Below are positions 22,081 to 31,734 of a stretch of 64,000 nucleotides of DNA, piece after piece; the first letter of the stretch is position 1, and the number at the start of each line of letters is the position of its first letter. Below the pieces are notes generated by a model. It was given only the letters and a program-made list of their open reading frames with translations, ran no database searches and had not been told where the DNA came from. Source of the stretch: Mactra quadrangularis (lineage: Eukaryota; Mollusca; Bivalvia; Venerida; Mactridae). The stretch lies in NCBI GenBank assembly GCA_025267735.1, contig CM046295.1:17815592-17879591 (forward strand), written 5' to 3'. The translations under genes and the position numbers were made by a program.

Positions 22081-22214
22081 ACAGACTGTTTTTGGAACGC
22101 GAGTTCCAATACTGCCTCGTTTTGGAATACTCATTGTGATTCAGCCTCGATTTGGATTACGAATTGTTATTCTGCCTCGTTTTGACACTGTAAATTCAAT
22201 GAAGAGATTATTGG

Positions 22215-22220
22215 AATAAA
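22215..22220 (+). terminator. Polyadenylation signal of cathepsin L
   Basis: AATAAA lies 135 bases after the stop codon. A second AATAAA-like site lies near 22292. Confidence 0.65.
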
Positions 22221-22529
22221 TTTACGTTTTTAAATCAATTTTCTCATAGAATTTAAAATGTAATTTTGTTTGATTTTTTATTTCCTTTGTTGAATAAAAA
22301 ATACTGTTTAAATGTTGTTGCTTTTTTGTATTTATGAAACGCCCGATTCTTTTGATATGTCATTAATACTCTCAATGTCGTGTTTCGCCGTGTGAATATT
22401 TTCATCTTTGGATAATCACGTGACTTTGTACCTAACATCCACTCATAGTGATAAGAAATGATACTATGTGATTAAAGCCAAGTCAAACGCTACAACCATA
22501 CAATTAACAAAACTCAGATAATATTTTAT

Positions 22530-22671
22530 AAATATCACATCCTACAGAGGGTGATAGAACAGAATGTTCACCCGAGACAAATAATGTCAATCGAGGCTTT
22601 AACCGAAATACCGAACAACACAAATCAAGGATGAACATTCCGTACTATCACCCTCTGTAGGAATTGATATT
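22530..22671. mobile_element. MITE with CTACAGAGGGTGATAG inverted repeats, copy 1
   Basis: AAATATCACATCCTACAGAG with GGTGATAG forms about 28-bp inverted repeats around an 86-bp core. It is flanked by ATAATA/TATTAT-rich DNA. A second copy with a shorter core is at 50536-50632. Confidence 0.85.
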
Positions 22672-22960
22672 TATTTTATTATACCGAACAAAAAATATCA
22701 GAAGTTGTTAACATTTCAATAGGCACAAGCCGTTTAATTCTATTTGCTTCTGAACTTAAAGACATTCTTTTACCGATTAAGTTAATTGTTTGATAAAAAG
22801 CAAGCGTCTGTGCAAGGGAGGAATTTCCAATTAAATAGCTAAAACTCTGGTTCCGGTATTCAGGGAACTCCAACACAGTGGTCTCCCATTGCTTTAAGCA
22901 GGCCGATAAGTGATGTCAAGCGGGCCGTTAGGTGATGTCAATAGGGTGCAATTTAGGACG
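22672..22960. repeat. Dispersed repeat adjoining the MITE, inverted copy at 50215-50535
   Basis: It shares CAGAAGTTGTTAACA, TTTGCTTCT(G/A)AACTT, CTCCAACACAGTGGTCTCCC and AAGC(G/A)GGCCG phrases, in the same order, with the reverse complement of 50215-50535. The MITE sits at the same end of both, so MITE and flank moved or were duplicated together. Confidence 0.7.
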
Positions 22961-24553
22961 TCACATTAGGCTATAGAGTAATCAAATCACGTTAGGTAAA
23001 ACAATATTTATTGTATTTGTGTTTAACTTTTATTTTATAAACAATACGTCATACTTTAACTAATATCACAAATAATAAAGAAACATTATCAGTATCAAAG
23101 CTAAAAAACAACAACAATTACTAAAATTATATATAAGTGTTTGCAACCGGACCGTTTATTTCCAGTTCGTATTGTTCAACTCTGATAATAGCATAAAACA
23201 AAAGGATTTTGCTTGTAACTTTTTGCTTTCTTTGTGTTTTGAACCAAGTTCCGAGGTCTAGAACTATTTGCTAATATTCGTGGACACGTTCATTCTATTC
23301 TGATGTCTCTGTCCGATTCCTGGCCGTGGTTAGATTCACCCTTCCAGGAGAATTAAAAGGTATTCATTCACAGATTTCAACATAGTATCAAATTTTTTCT
23401 AAAACTTTCAAAGCTGTATGGAAATATTTTGGAAGCAGTGTTCTGATAATGACACTTTTACTGCAAAGTGACAAACAACTACAAGTGATGGTGTTTTATT
23501 TAATCGAACATCTACATCGTATGTCACGGTATATACAGGGGTTATTTCACAAAAATTGCAAAGTCGGCTGAACATGTATATGGAAGCAGACTTTAACCCG
23601 CACAAAAATGTTTACTTTAAGTCAGAAATATTGATAATCATCTGCATACAAACCAATAAAAAACTCTTAATCTGTAGTGAAACACGCTATAAACAAAGCC
23701 AATCATGATATAAAACAATTCATAAATGTAATTCCTCAAAGGTTTTTTTTTTGGAAAAATAAATGTCTTGGTACGGAAATTTACAACCATAGGCGAAAGT
23801 GTACGAGTTCTTTTATATATTTTACCCGTGGGAAAATTTATTTGTCTAGTGCAAGTTTAAATACATATATTTTCTCATAACTCAAACTTTCTCCACTTTT
23901 TGCTGCACCGTAAAATTCTGCTATAACGACCACTCAATTATTGCAAAGCAGTTGTGGAATTCCATAATTTTTTCCCAATTGAAATCTAAAATCCAATATG
24001 TCCGTGATCATAATGTACTTGCCCAGGAGTTGAAAGCTCATACAGAAATATAGTGAACTGCGATATAAATCGCTTAGGATAATTGATGATAAATACTTAA
24101 ATAGAAAAGTTCACTTTTGAATATGATTGAAACATTGAGACATCTAAATTATCAAGTATTGCTTTGTTAGTATATTTTACAGCTAAAATATTACTTGTCC
24201 ACAGCCAAGTGGGCTGGAAATATTAACTTGACTGCAGACATAAATGGACGAGTCGGACAAGTTTGGTTGGGATTTCCACACCTCTGCAAAGCATGCCATT
24301 TTGTCAGTCACCAAATGTTTGAATTGATGAAAAATCAACCTCAATCACACAGTGAAAATTATTTCGAAATTTAATTCTTATCAATAGAAAAATTAAGCCA
24401 ATAAAACAGGCTACAATAATCAATGTTTGTGAGAATAGCCACGCCCAAAGTGTCCATATGTGACTTACGTATGATCAAAGAGCAAAACTATGACACCTTT
24501 AGTAATTGACGTTTTTGTCGGTGGGGAGTCAATATTCAACTCCAAAAATATAG
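22961..24553. other. Non-coding stretch between cathepsin L and the GPCR
   Basis: No gene or clear repeat is recognised, apart from a short phrase at 23563-23600 shared with 60735-60770 (AACATGT.TATGGAAG.AGACTTTAA). Confidence 0.5.
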
Positions 24554-25687
24554 TCAAAGTCGAATCACTTCTTCCCTAGTTCGAGTGCTCCGTGCTGTAA
24601 AACTTCGTTTAGATGTTCCCCTTCTATGAAACACTCTGCACATCTCATACCGGAAGCTCCGCCCAGACAATATGTAAATATAAAAGTTCACAGCGTAATT
24701 GACCAATGAGAGAGCTTCAAACGCCTCCAAATATGGCATTAATGTTTTATACAGGGTGTAAGCGTCCCGTCCTAATCTTTTCACCGCGACCTCCAAAACC
24801 AAGGTCAATATCAAAAGCGGAAGTAATGTCCCGATGAAGGTGAATGATACTGTTAGTAACATACACGTGGTTTTGTTATTCTTTCTCGCCTGACGACATT
24901 GTCTATTTCGTCTGTCTTTTTTCTTCAAATCACGTTTTACTTTAAAAATCTGGTAAAGCACAATAAGGTTACAAGCTAAAACGTTGCAAACCGGAAGAAC
25001 AAAAGCGAGCGTTAATTGGTACAAATACACGTGCAAACTCGTGTAAATCTTAAGGTACGCGTCATCAGCTCCGCATGTCTCCGTAAAAGGCAAGTGTTCC
25101 ACCATAATCAACCTAAAAACTTGACTCAGACAGACTAATATAAACAAAGAGGTTATGGTTAAAGTCGCGCCTAGTTGTTTCCGGATTGCCACTTTTTTGA
25201 ACGGCATACAAACGGCTATTAGCCTCTCCACCGCCATTAAAACAATCAACCAATGCGACATCAGGTAAAAAATATGTTCAAGAAAATAAAAAATCTTGCA
25301 ACCGAAGTCGTCAAAATGGCTGAAAATTTCATTTTCTCCGTTCCTGCTGTAAAATTCGTCAACTGTGTGGATTTGACGTATGATCAACGTCAGAGTATCA
25401 AAGATGGCGAGAGCGCTGAGGTAATGGGAATACGACTTGTGACGTAACGCTTTTGACTTCATCACTATGAAGGACAAAGTGTTCCCTATCAAACCAGCAA
25501 GGACGATAACCGGTGTTAATATAAATTTTATCCAGAATCCCCATTCTGCCGGTGTTTCAAAAGGGAAACCTGAAAATACACAAATAAAGGATAAACAAAT
25601 AATATGCCTGAGTAACGCTAAACAATATAGGTAAGAGTTTGGCTTCATCAAAATCTCAAAGTTAAGATTAATCTCAATTTTCGTCAC
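24554..25687 (-). CDS. Class A (rhodopsin-type) GPCR, probable neuropeptide receptor
   Basis: A single 377-residue open frame carries seven membrane segments, at about residues 53-76, 88-108, 131-158, 172-193, 216-245, 273-298 and 318-340. Family marks: GLIGN with Asn69 (TM1), LAIFD with Asp97 (TM2), Cys130 and Cys205 for the extracellular disulfide, ERL at 154-156 in place of DRY, a very basic third inner loop (250-272), NFYIY at 334-338 in place of NPxxY, and helix 8 SGRSFRYEMC with a possible palmitoylated Cys350. The TM7 NYAVNFYIYILSGRSFR style is common in lophotrochozoan FMRFamide-receptor-like and orphan peptide GPCRs, but the ligand cannot be assigned. The N-terminus is uncertain. A strong acceptor (TGTGTATTTTCAG) lies just before residue Gly40 (25569), so residues 1-39 may be intron read-through. 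Confidence 0.93.
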   Translation of the reverse strand: MTKIEINLNFEILMKPNSYLYCLALLRHIICLSFICVFSGFPFETPAEWGFWIKFILTPVIVLAGLIGNTLSFIVMKSKALRHKSYSHYLSALAIFDTLTLIIRQIHTVDEFYSRNGENEIFSHFDDFGCKIFYFLEHIFYLMSHWLIVLMAVERLIAVCMPFKKVAIRKQLGATLTITSLFILVCLSQVFRLIMVEHLPFTETCGADDAYLKIYTSLHVYLYQLTLAFVLPVCNVLACNLIVLYQIFKVKRDLKKKDRRNRQCRQARKNNKTTCMLLTVSFTFIGTLLPLLILTLVLEVAVKRLGRDAYTLYKTLMPYLEAFEALSLVNYAVNFYIYILSGRSFRYEMCRVFHRRGTSKRSFTARSTRTREEVIRL

Positions 25688-26223
25688 CTTTTCTTATATT
25701 CACCAGTTCTTAGAAACGGGGTATTTTTAAAAATGCTAAAACCTTGTAAACTTATTTGGAACACAGGTAACACAAAAACTTTAATAAATTGTAAAGGGCA
25801 TTTATTTGAATTCTCTTTAAACTAACAGAACGGACATATTTAGGCGGCAAAATTGAATAAGCAATAATTTAGTAAGATTTTTGTAACAAATATGCCTGTG
25901 GTGTTGTTAAGATTGAGATTTGTCAAAATAGTTTCTTTTTTTTCTAAAAATAAATATCTTGGTGCCGAAAGTAAACCGTAAGGTAAACATGTAAATATGA
26001 CCAATACCATCCATTCCTGAGTTGATTTATTCCTTTCACCAAGACAATTCGTTATTGCTCATTCTTTAATGTTTTACATGCATGTGTGAAGTTGGTGCAC
26101 CTTAGAACCTAGTTCAAACCTCAGTGGCGTTTTTTTGCCAGTGTCCGATCTAAGGCGGTAACCCCTTAGGATCATATTCTTGTTATCTGTATGTTGCGTT
26201 CCTTTTATTATTTAAAACAATCT
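25688..26223. other. Non-coding stretch upstream of the GPCR
   Basis: It would hold the GPCR promoter or first exon if the acceptor at 25569 is used. No TATA box or clear exon is seen. Confidence 0.4.
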
Positions 26224-26360
26224 TCCACTTTGCTTTGTGTTAAACTTGACATTATTGTCATATTTTCATAAATGGGTGTAACCTTCCCGGTTGGGATTCG
26301 AACTCGCACCCCCTCGGGACACTACATTCGAAATCCCGGCGAGCGACCGATCCGAGTTTT
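26224..26360 (-). repeat. SINE-B, head half
   Basis: CTTGACATTATTGTCATATT, GGGTGTAACCTTCCCGG and the B box complement GGGATTCGAACTCGCACCCC match the SINE-B head side on the minus strand. The tail is missing. Confidence 0.8.
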
Positions 26361-26434
26361 TAGTGCGGTATAATATACTATCTGAGAAGGGTTAGATTTA
26401 ATACATGAAAATAATGAATTCGTTCATCATTTTT

Positions 26435-26462
26435 AAGTTTAGCGCTCCGAAGCGCTAAACTT
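26435..26462. repeat. Short palindrome
   Basis: AAGTTTAGCGCT, four bases, then AGCGCTAAACTT: a perfect 12-bp stem. Confidence 0.7.
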
Positions 26463-26673
26463 ATTACCAGCATTCGACAGCCGTTGCCAAGTTTAGCCAC
26501 TATAAGTCAAGTAAAAATTAGTTCTATTGAACGCTATTTTACCACAACCACTAAGTATTCCTTCATAGTATGTACGAATGGTCTCTCTTTTACGAAATGA
26601 TAGTCCTAACTACATCATATGGAACATAATATCATTAAAAATATGCTGTACCAAAGTGATTGTTTTATATTGG

Positions 26674-26762
26674 GCACGTTTCACGTAGCTAGCGCTTATT
26701 TGCTACAAAAATCGCTTACAAGGAAGCGCTAGCTAGCGATTAGCCCTTTGGAAAGTGCCCAT
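26674..26762. mobile_element. Small foldback element
   Basis: GGGCAC(G)TTTC at the left pairs with GGAAAGTGCCC at the right, and GTAGCTAGCGCTT with AAGCGCTAGCTAGCG inside. It is about 90 bp and has no coding capacity. Confidence 0.6.
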
Positions 26763-27905
26763 ATGTATACGCGCAACGATATCGAACTATTTTTCTATGA
26801 CGTCATTCAAATCACGCTGCTTGCTGTACATATCCATTTTTGTTGCTGTCACAACATGTTGTTATTGAATTACACTGTAAGTATTATTGTTTATCTTGAT
26901 TTGCATTGTATTTTACATTTGTTATGCTTTATGTCATCATCTAACCTGTCTCGCTTAGTCTGTGTTCCCGAACTGAAGTAATCAAACTGAAAATAAGGTC
27001 ATACACAGATAATGATGCTTAGTCGTGTTCGTTAAGGCGTGGGCGACATTTTGTGTGTACAGAGGTTTATAGACCAGTTCATTGTTATTGTTATGATATC
27101 TATAAATAGTAACAAGGAGCTGATAAAGACTACAGGTAACCGTTTGCTGGTTGGCAAGAAAAGATAGCGAGTAAACACAATGAAAACATAGTAATTTTAA
27201 AATTGCAATTACTAAGTCATTTTTCATTAAACAATTAAGTATTTTATATCACTAGAAAAGTCTTGAAATTCATATTTTGAATATTTAAAAATTATTTGTC
27301 AAAAAGAATTGTTTTTTATTGGCGAGTGTTTAAACCTAGTGCTTCAAACCGGCAAGAAGATAGTTCAAAAGACAGGTTTAAATCACCTCATATATTTTTT
27401 TCTATCAATATAAATATCATAAAAATCGGCCAATAAATAAAAAAGTTATCATGATTTAAAAATTCTGCTGCTATCAAATGTATGTAAACATTGGTTTCTT
27501 TCTGCCAACCAGTAAATCAACCAAAATATAGGAGCAGGTGCTTGTGACGTCATCCTCGAACTGGTCTATTAGAGGGTTCTAGCTGCAAGCTTTTGGCTTG
27601 TCCTTTTTTGTTTTATTTATAACTTTGCTATAAGTTGGTGTATCGCGAAGTTCTTTAGTTTTGGACCACGTACATTGGATGTGATTCAAGTTTTAACGTT
27701 TGTTTACATTATCATATGTTCGTGTTTACAGTAAGACAAGGGAAGTTACTCTCTACGTTTTGCATCTGAGTGCACTAGAGAAGCATAATTTTATTATTAA
27801 TTGACTCGATCTTCTGTAAACTAAATTGTTAAAGGATGATGATTATTTAAATGTACTTGTTCATTGTCTTTATAATATTCATATGTCAACCCACTTTTAT
27901 GCATA

Positions 27906-28351
27906 CAGTGAACTCGTCAGTTGCGGGTCATCGACAATTCCGGGTCACTTTTTTATAATAGTACAGATGACGCCTTAATAATGCAATATTTTAATTATAT
28001 GATAGTTTAGTCATGTACACTAACCACTTAGCTACCGTTACACAAACTTTCCATGCGGACATTTCTCTACCGGAAGTCATAGTCATGAAACACTAAATAG
28101 AGTCTTTTCCAACCAATGCGAAAGCATGTGAAGGTTTCGTCCATGCGTTCGAGAAGTGCGACCCGTAACTATCGAGTTTGCAACATGCAATTTCGAAAAT
28201 TACAAGCAAATAAACACTATAAATTTAATATAGCATGGTAAGGTGGAAGTATTTGTTTATCAATTTATGCAGGTTTGATTCCCACAACTTTCGTTTTGAA
28301 GAGACACGCATCGTTTGTTTCGTTACTGACCCGGAACTGTCGAGTTCACTG
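27906..28351. mobile_element. 446-bp MITE with TA target duplication (pogo/Tc1-like ends)
   Basis: CAGTGAACTCGTCAGTTGCG at the left and its near complement ending CGAGTTCACTG at the right form about 25-bp inverted repeats with two mismatches. TA dinucleotides flank both ends. Length, CAGT start and TA site fit Tc1/mariner-pogo non-autonomous elements. No transposase is present. Confidence 0.75.
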
Positions 28352-28577
28352 TACCCAGCCTGAAATTAGTTTGCGTTCTCAGGAGATGTTATTTACAATC
28401 GTTTTTATCTTTCATTAAACTTAAGTACAGTACTGAGCTAAGTTTAAATAAGTTCCCAGTGAAAATGACATAAAATAATCATACATTGTATGAAGAGGCT
28501 CTTTGATAGGTTTATTTTTGTGTCTTAGTTTGACATTTATTCATGTATTTTTTTTAAATTTTTACTCAGATTTACAT

Positions 28578-28772
28578 AGTGTCAACATAAATTAGGTAAT
28601 TTTAATTTTATCGGGCACAACTCACCTAACCGATCTTTCCTAGACCTTTATCCGAAACCAGTACTTACTTCTCATTCTTGTAAATAAACAGATAGTAAAC
28701 ATAAATAAATTTAGATATTAAATAACCGCTTATGAAAAGTGTCTACATAAATTAGGTAATTTTAATTTTATC
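28578..28772. repeat. 35-bp direct repeats flanking a SINE-B fragment
   Basis: AGTGTC(A/T)ACATAAATTAGG continuing to TTTTATC occurs at 28578-28612 and 28738-28772. The 125 bases between carry SINE-B body (CTCACCTAACCGATC, CCAGTACTTACTTC). The repeats are too long for an ordinary SINE target duplication, so local duplication is an alternative. Confidence 0.7.
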
Positions 28773-28786
28773 TTAATTCCTGTATC

Positions 28787-29404
28787 ATTAGTTTCCATAA
28801 TTGTCGCTCTTTGCGTAAGCACTACAGAAATTTCAGTGAGGAAAGAAATATGTTGAACTCAAATATAATTGGTTTGGTAGAGACACGGACTCATGATGCC
28901 TTTACTGATGATTATACTTTGAGTGGTTTTGAGAAAATCTTTTCTGGTGTTAATCAGGCTGCTCATGGATTAGCTGTTTATTACAAAGAACCTTTGCATG
29001 TTGAAATTATTGCTATTGGTACATCATCCAGTATAGAATTTATTTTATTAGACGTCAATCAATTAATAATTGTAGGATTTCTATATTGTCCTCCTAGAAA
29101 GGCAACTGCTTATAATTTTACAATGTTTATGAATGATGTGTTACAAAAATTGTCTGATTTTTGTGATAGAAAGTTTGTACTAATGGGGGATTTCAACTTT
29201 GATTACACCAACAATCAGGCATTATGTAATCAAATAGAACAAAAACTGAAGCTTACCCATCTACCAACTTCAGAGACTACTGATTACCATTCCTTTATAG
29301 ACCATCTCTATTCTAATGTTAACAGTGAAAAAATTGTACATTATGGAACCTTAGAATCATACTACTCTGATCACAAACCCATATTTATTGTATTTGATTG
29401 GTAA
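28787..29404 (+). CDS. Solitary AP-like endonuclease domain (exonuclease/endonuclease/phosphatase fold) of transposon origin
   Basis: An open frame of about 205 residues, without a convincing ATG at its head, covers a complete catalytic domain. It opens with NCRSLRKHYRNF (canonical N-x-R-S-L-R), then IIGLVETRTH with the metal-binding Glu, VLMGDFNFD with catalytic Asp and Asn, SFIDHLYSN, and the terminal YYSDHKPIFIVF with the catalytic His. The endings GTLESYYSDHKPIF and IDHLYSN match, from memory of the family, the endonuclease domain that molluscan PIF1-helicase/Helentron-type proteins carry at their C terminus. No helicase or reverse transcriptase lies beside it. It is therefore a fragment of a mobile element, or less likely a captured domain. 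All catalytic motifs are intact and no stop or frameshift is seen. The first in-frame ATG falls inside the domain, so independent translation is doubtful. Confidence 0.75.
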   Translation: MSFHNCRSLRKHYRNFSEERNMLNSNIIGLVETRTHDAFTDDYTLSGFEKIFSGVNQAAHGLAVYYKEPLHVEIIAIGTSSSIEFILLDVNQLIIVGFLYCPPRKATAYNFTMFMNDVLQKLSDFCDRKFVLMGDFNFDYTNNQALCNQIEQKLKLTHLPTSETTDYHSFIDHLYSNVNSEKIVHYGTLESYYSDHKPIFIVFDW

Positions 29405-29942
29405 TCAGTGTCTTGAATGTATAAGTAATGAAATGCAATTTTCTCCAACTGTGGGTAGACATACTATCTAATAAGCCTGCTGACTAGATTTTACAAACAT
29501 TATTTATGATTTAAGTTGGGATAGTGATCAGCACCTTAAATTTGTGTTGTTCTACTGATTGATCTATTTATTGTTTAAGACAACAAAACTTGCTAAAAAG
29601 GCTTAGAAAATGAAAAAAATCATTGATCACCGGTTTGAAATATTAATATGCCAGGCTTTCTCAGCCCCTATATCTTACAAATGTGTAAAACTTATGAGGT
29701 GCCATGCAAGCTGGTATTTTAGCTATAGGTTTGCAACTCAGAAATATACAATATAAACTGAAGACTAGTAAGTTTAAGCCTAGTGCTTCAGTAAGATGTC
29801 TTTGAAGGTACAGCTGTGCTGAAGTTGTATTGTTTAATTATAAATAACTGTATACTCATTCTCATAATGAATATTCACATCAAGATAACTAAATTTATAC
29901 TGGGTTCAATTAACCATTTTTATTGTATTTTTGTCTTTTAAG

Positions 29943-31734
29943 ATGGCTTCAACATCTAGAATAACACCATATGGCGAAATAGTTTATTATGAGTATTTGA
30001 TGTCATAAAACCAAGCAGCTATACAGGACTGTACAGATGGGGTAGTTAAGCAGGCTGCCACTGCTGGTTGTACTGATGGCGATTATGTGATAAAGTTGCT
30101 GTGTTATTTTAACACAAATTCAAATTCAAAAAGGTACTTATGTTTTATGTATATCCATGAAATATATGTCTGTCATAAGTTCACTCATTGCTTGAAAGGC
30201 TCTTTAGCATGTCAATCCAGGAGGTAAATAATTGAGTGCATAAAATGGACATTATCTGTAAATGTATGATGATTGGTTATTAAGTCTGGAGAAACTGTTA
30301 TAGATAACATGCATCTCTACATTTGAAACTGTGTATATTTCAACTCTGGTGTATTGTGATTTTTTAATGTAATATTACATCTAATGTAATATTGAAACTT
30401 GAAACTAATTATTCAGTTGCTATTACCCACTGTAGCAACAAAACAACTAATGCATTTTGTCTCTACTGTAATTGTTTTCACATGTAAAGTATTTACAGTA
30501 CATGCTTACTAGATTTTAGATGTTTTAATCTCCATAACATGTTTTGTAAAATGACAATGTTGTTAGAAATTCTGACCAAGTCAAATTGGTATCATGCAAA
30601 TGCATGTATTTTTAGGAAATCAGATTTATATTGTTGCAAGATGACCCACAGCTTATTTAAAGAATGACAAAATTCAAGTCAGATCAAAATTCCATTTAGT
30701 AGTCATTAGTTTGCACATTTCACAAGTTCCATGTTTTTTGTGTGATTCATACTAGGTTTAGTACAGCAAATGTCTACTAGACAAATAAAACATTCCATGC
30801 AATTATTAATCATTTAATGTAAATGTTGATTCAATGGTATCGACAAATTATTTGTTCATGGATTATTAGTCATAACACTATTTTTATTGTACTTCTTTTC
30901 CAGTTAGACCATTAAGTTCCTTAGTGCTAACATCGGCCTTGAAATATTTTGTAACACAACCAGTTAGAGTTTCACCATCTGATAATACAGATGGTGAGCT
31001 TATGATGCATCCATCCACAGCTCAGTAAGTCATTTTGAAAGAAGCTTGGACCTCTCCAACTAAAAAGAGGGTGTCAGTGGGTGCCAAGATAACACAGGTA
31101 TGTAATGGTATTTTATGGATTATATTTTTCTAATTGCCATTCAAAATTTAAGTGAGGTCCTAATTTGACATAAATTTTAAGTATACATGAGAAACAAAGC
31201 AACATTCAAATCAATAGATGGAGAGTTCAAACCTTGCAAAAGCACTGTTAACTTTCATTAGCTAGATATTTGCCTCTATTTTTATGGCACCCTTGTTTAA
31301 GTGTTAAAGTATGCTAAAAGGATAGTATTATTATGTTCGGCTCAGTGCACCCAATGAGAATAATTGACTGCCAAAAGAAACTGAGATATCTGTCCTAGGA
31401 TAATAACTGAGCAGTTGGTTAATGTGAATCGGTAACCAAAATGCGGTTGCTATATTTTACTACTATTCTTTGTTTGAAGTCAATGCATAAGGATTTAAAG
31501 CTCTTGTCTTCTTAACTTCACACATTGTTCTGCTTTCACAATGATAATCTTATGTAAAATAACCCTACATATTTTAAGGTTTATGAGCAGCAGTGTTATT
31601 TTGTAAACTTGTACTGTTAATACATGGCATTACATTGATTGAATTCTAAATATGCATTGTGCTCTTATTTTTCTATTATACAGGATGAAGAGACTAGAAG
31701 TGTGGATGTAAGAGGAGAGGCTATATGCAACTGA
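29943..31734 (+). pseudogene. Exon-like pieces of an unrecognised, decayed gene
   Basis: Three segments join in phase. 29943-30133 starts ATG after an AAG acceptor and ends AAAAG/GTACTT. 30908-31097 ends ACACAG/GTATGT. 31684-31734 follows TTATACAG and ends TGA. The first two each contain one in-frame TAA (after EYLMS and after HPSTAQ) in otherwise open runs of 63 codons each (QDCTDGVVKQAATAGCTDGD; SALKYFVTQPVRVSPSDNTD). I recognise no family. Given the upstream endonuclease domain, it may be part of the same mobile element, or a host gene or non-coding RNA. Confidence in these as former exons is modest. Confidence 0.35.

Noticed and set aside
28787..29404. Host DNA-repair APE1 gene
   Set aside because: The sequence follows the transposon-type endonuclease pattern (SDHKPIF, IDHLYSN), is a single truncated domain, and lacks the APE1 N-terminal and core signatures.
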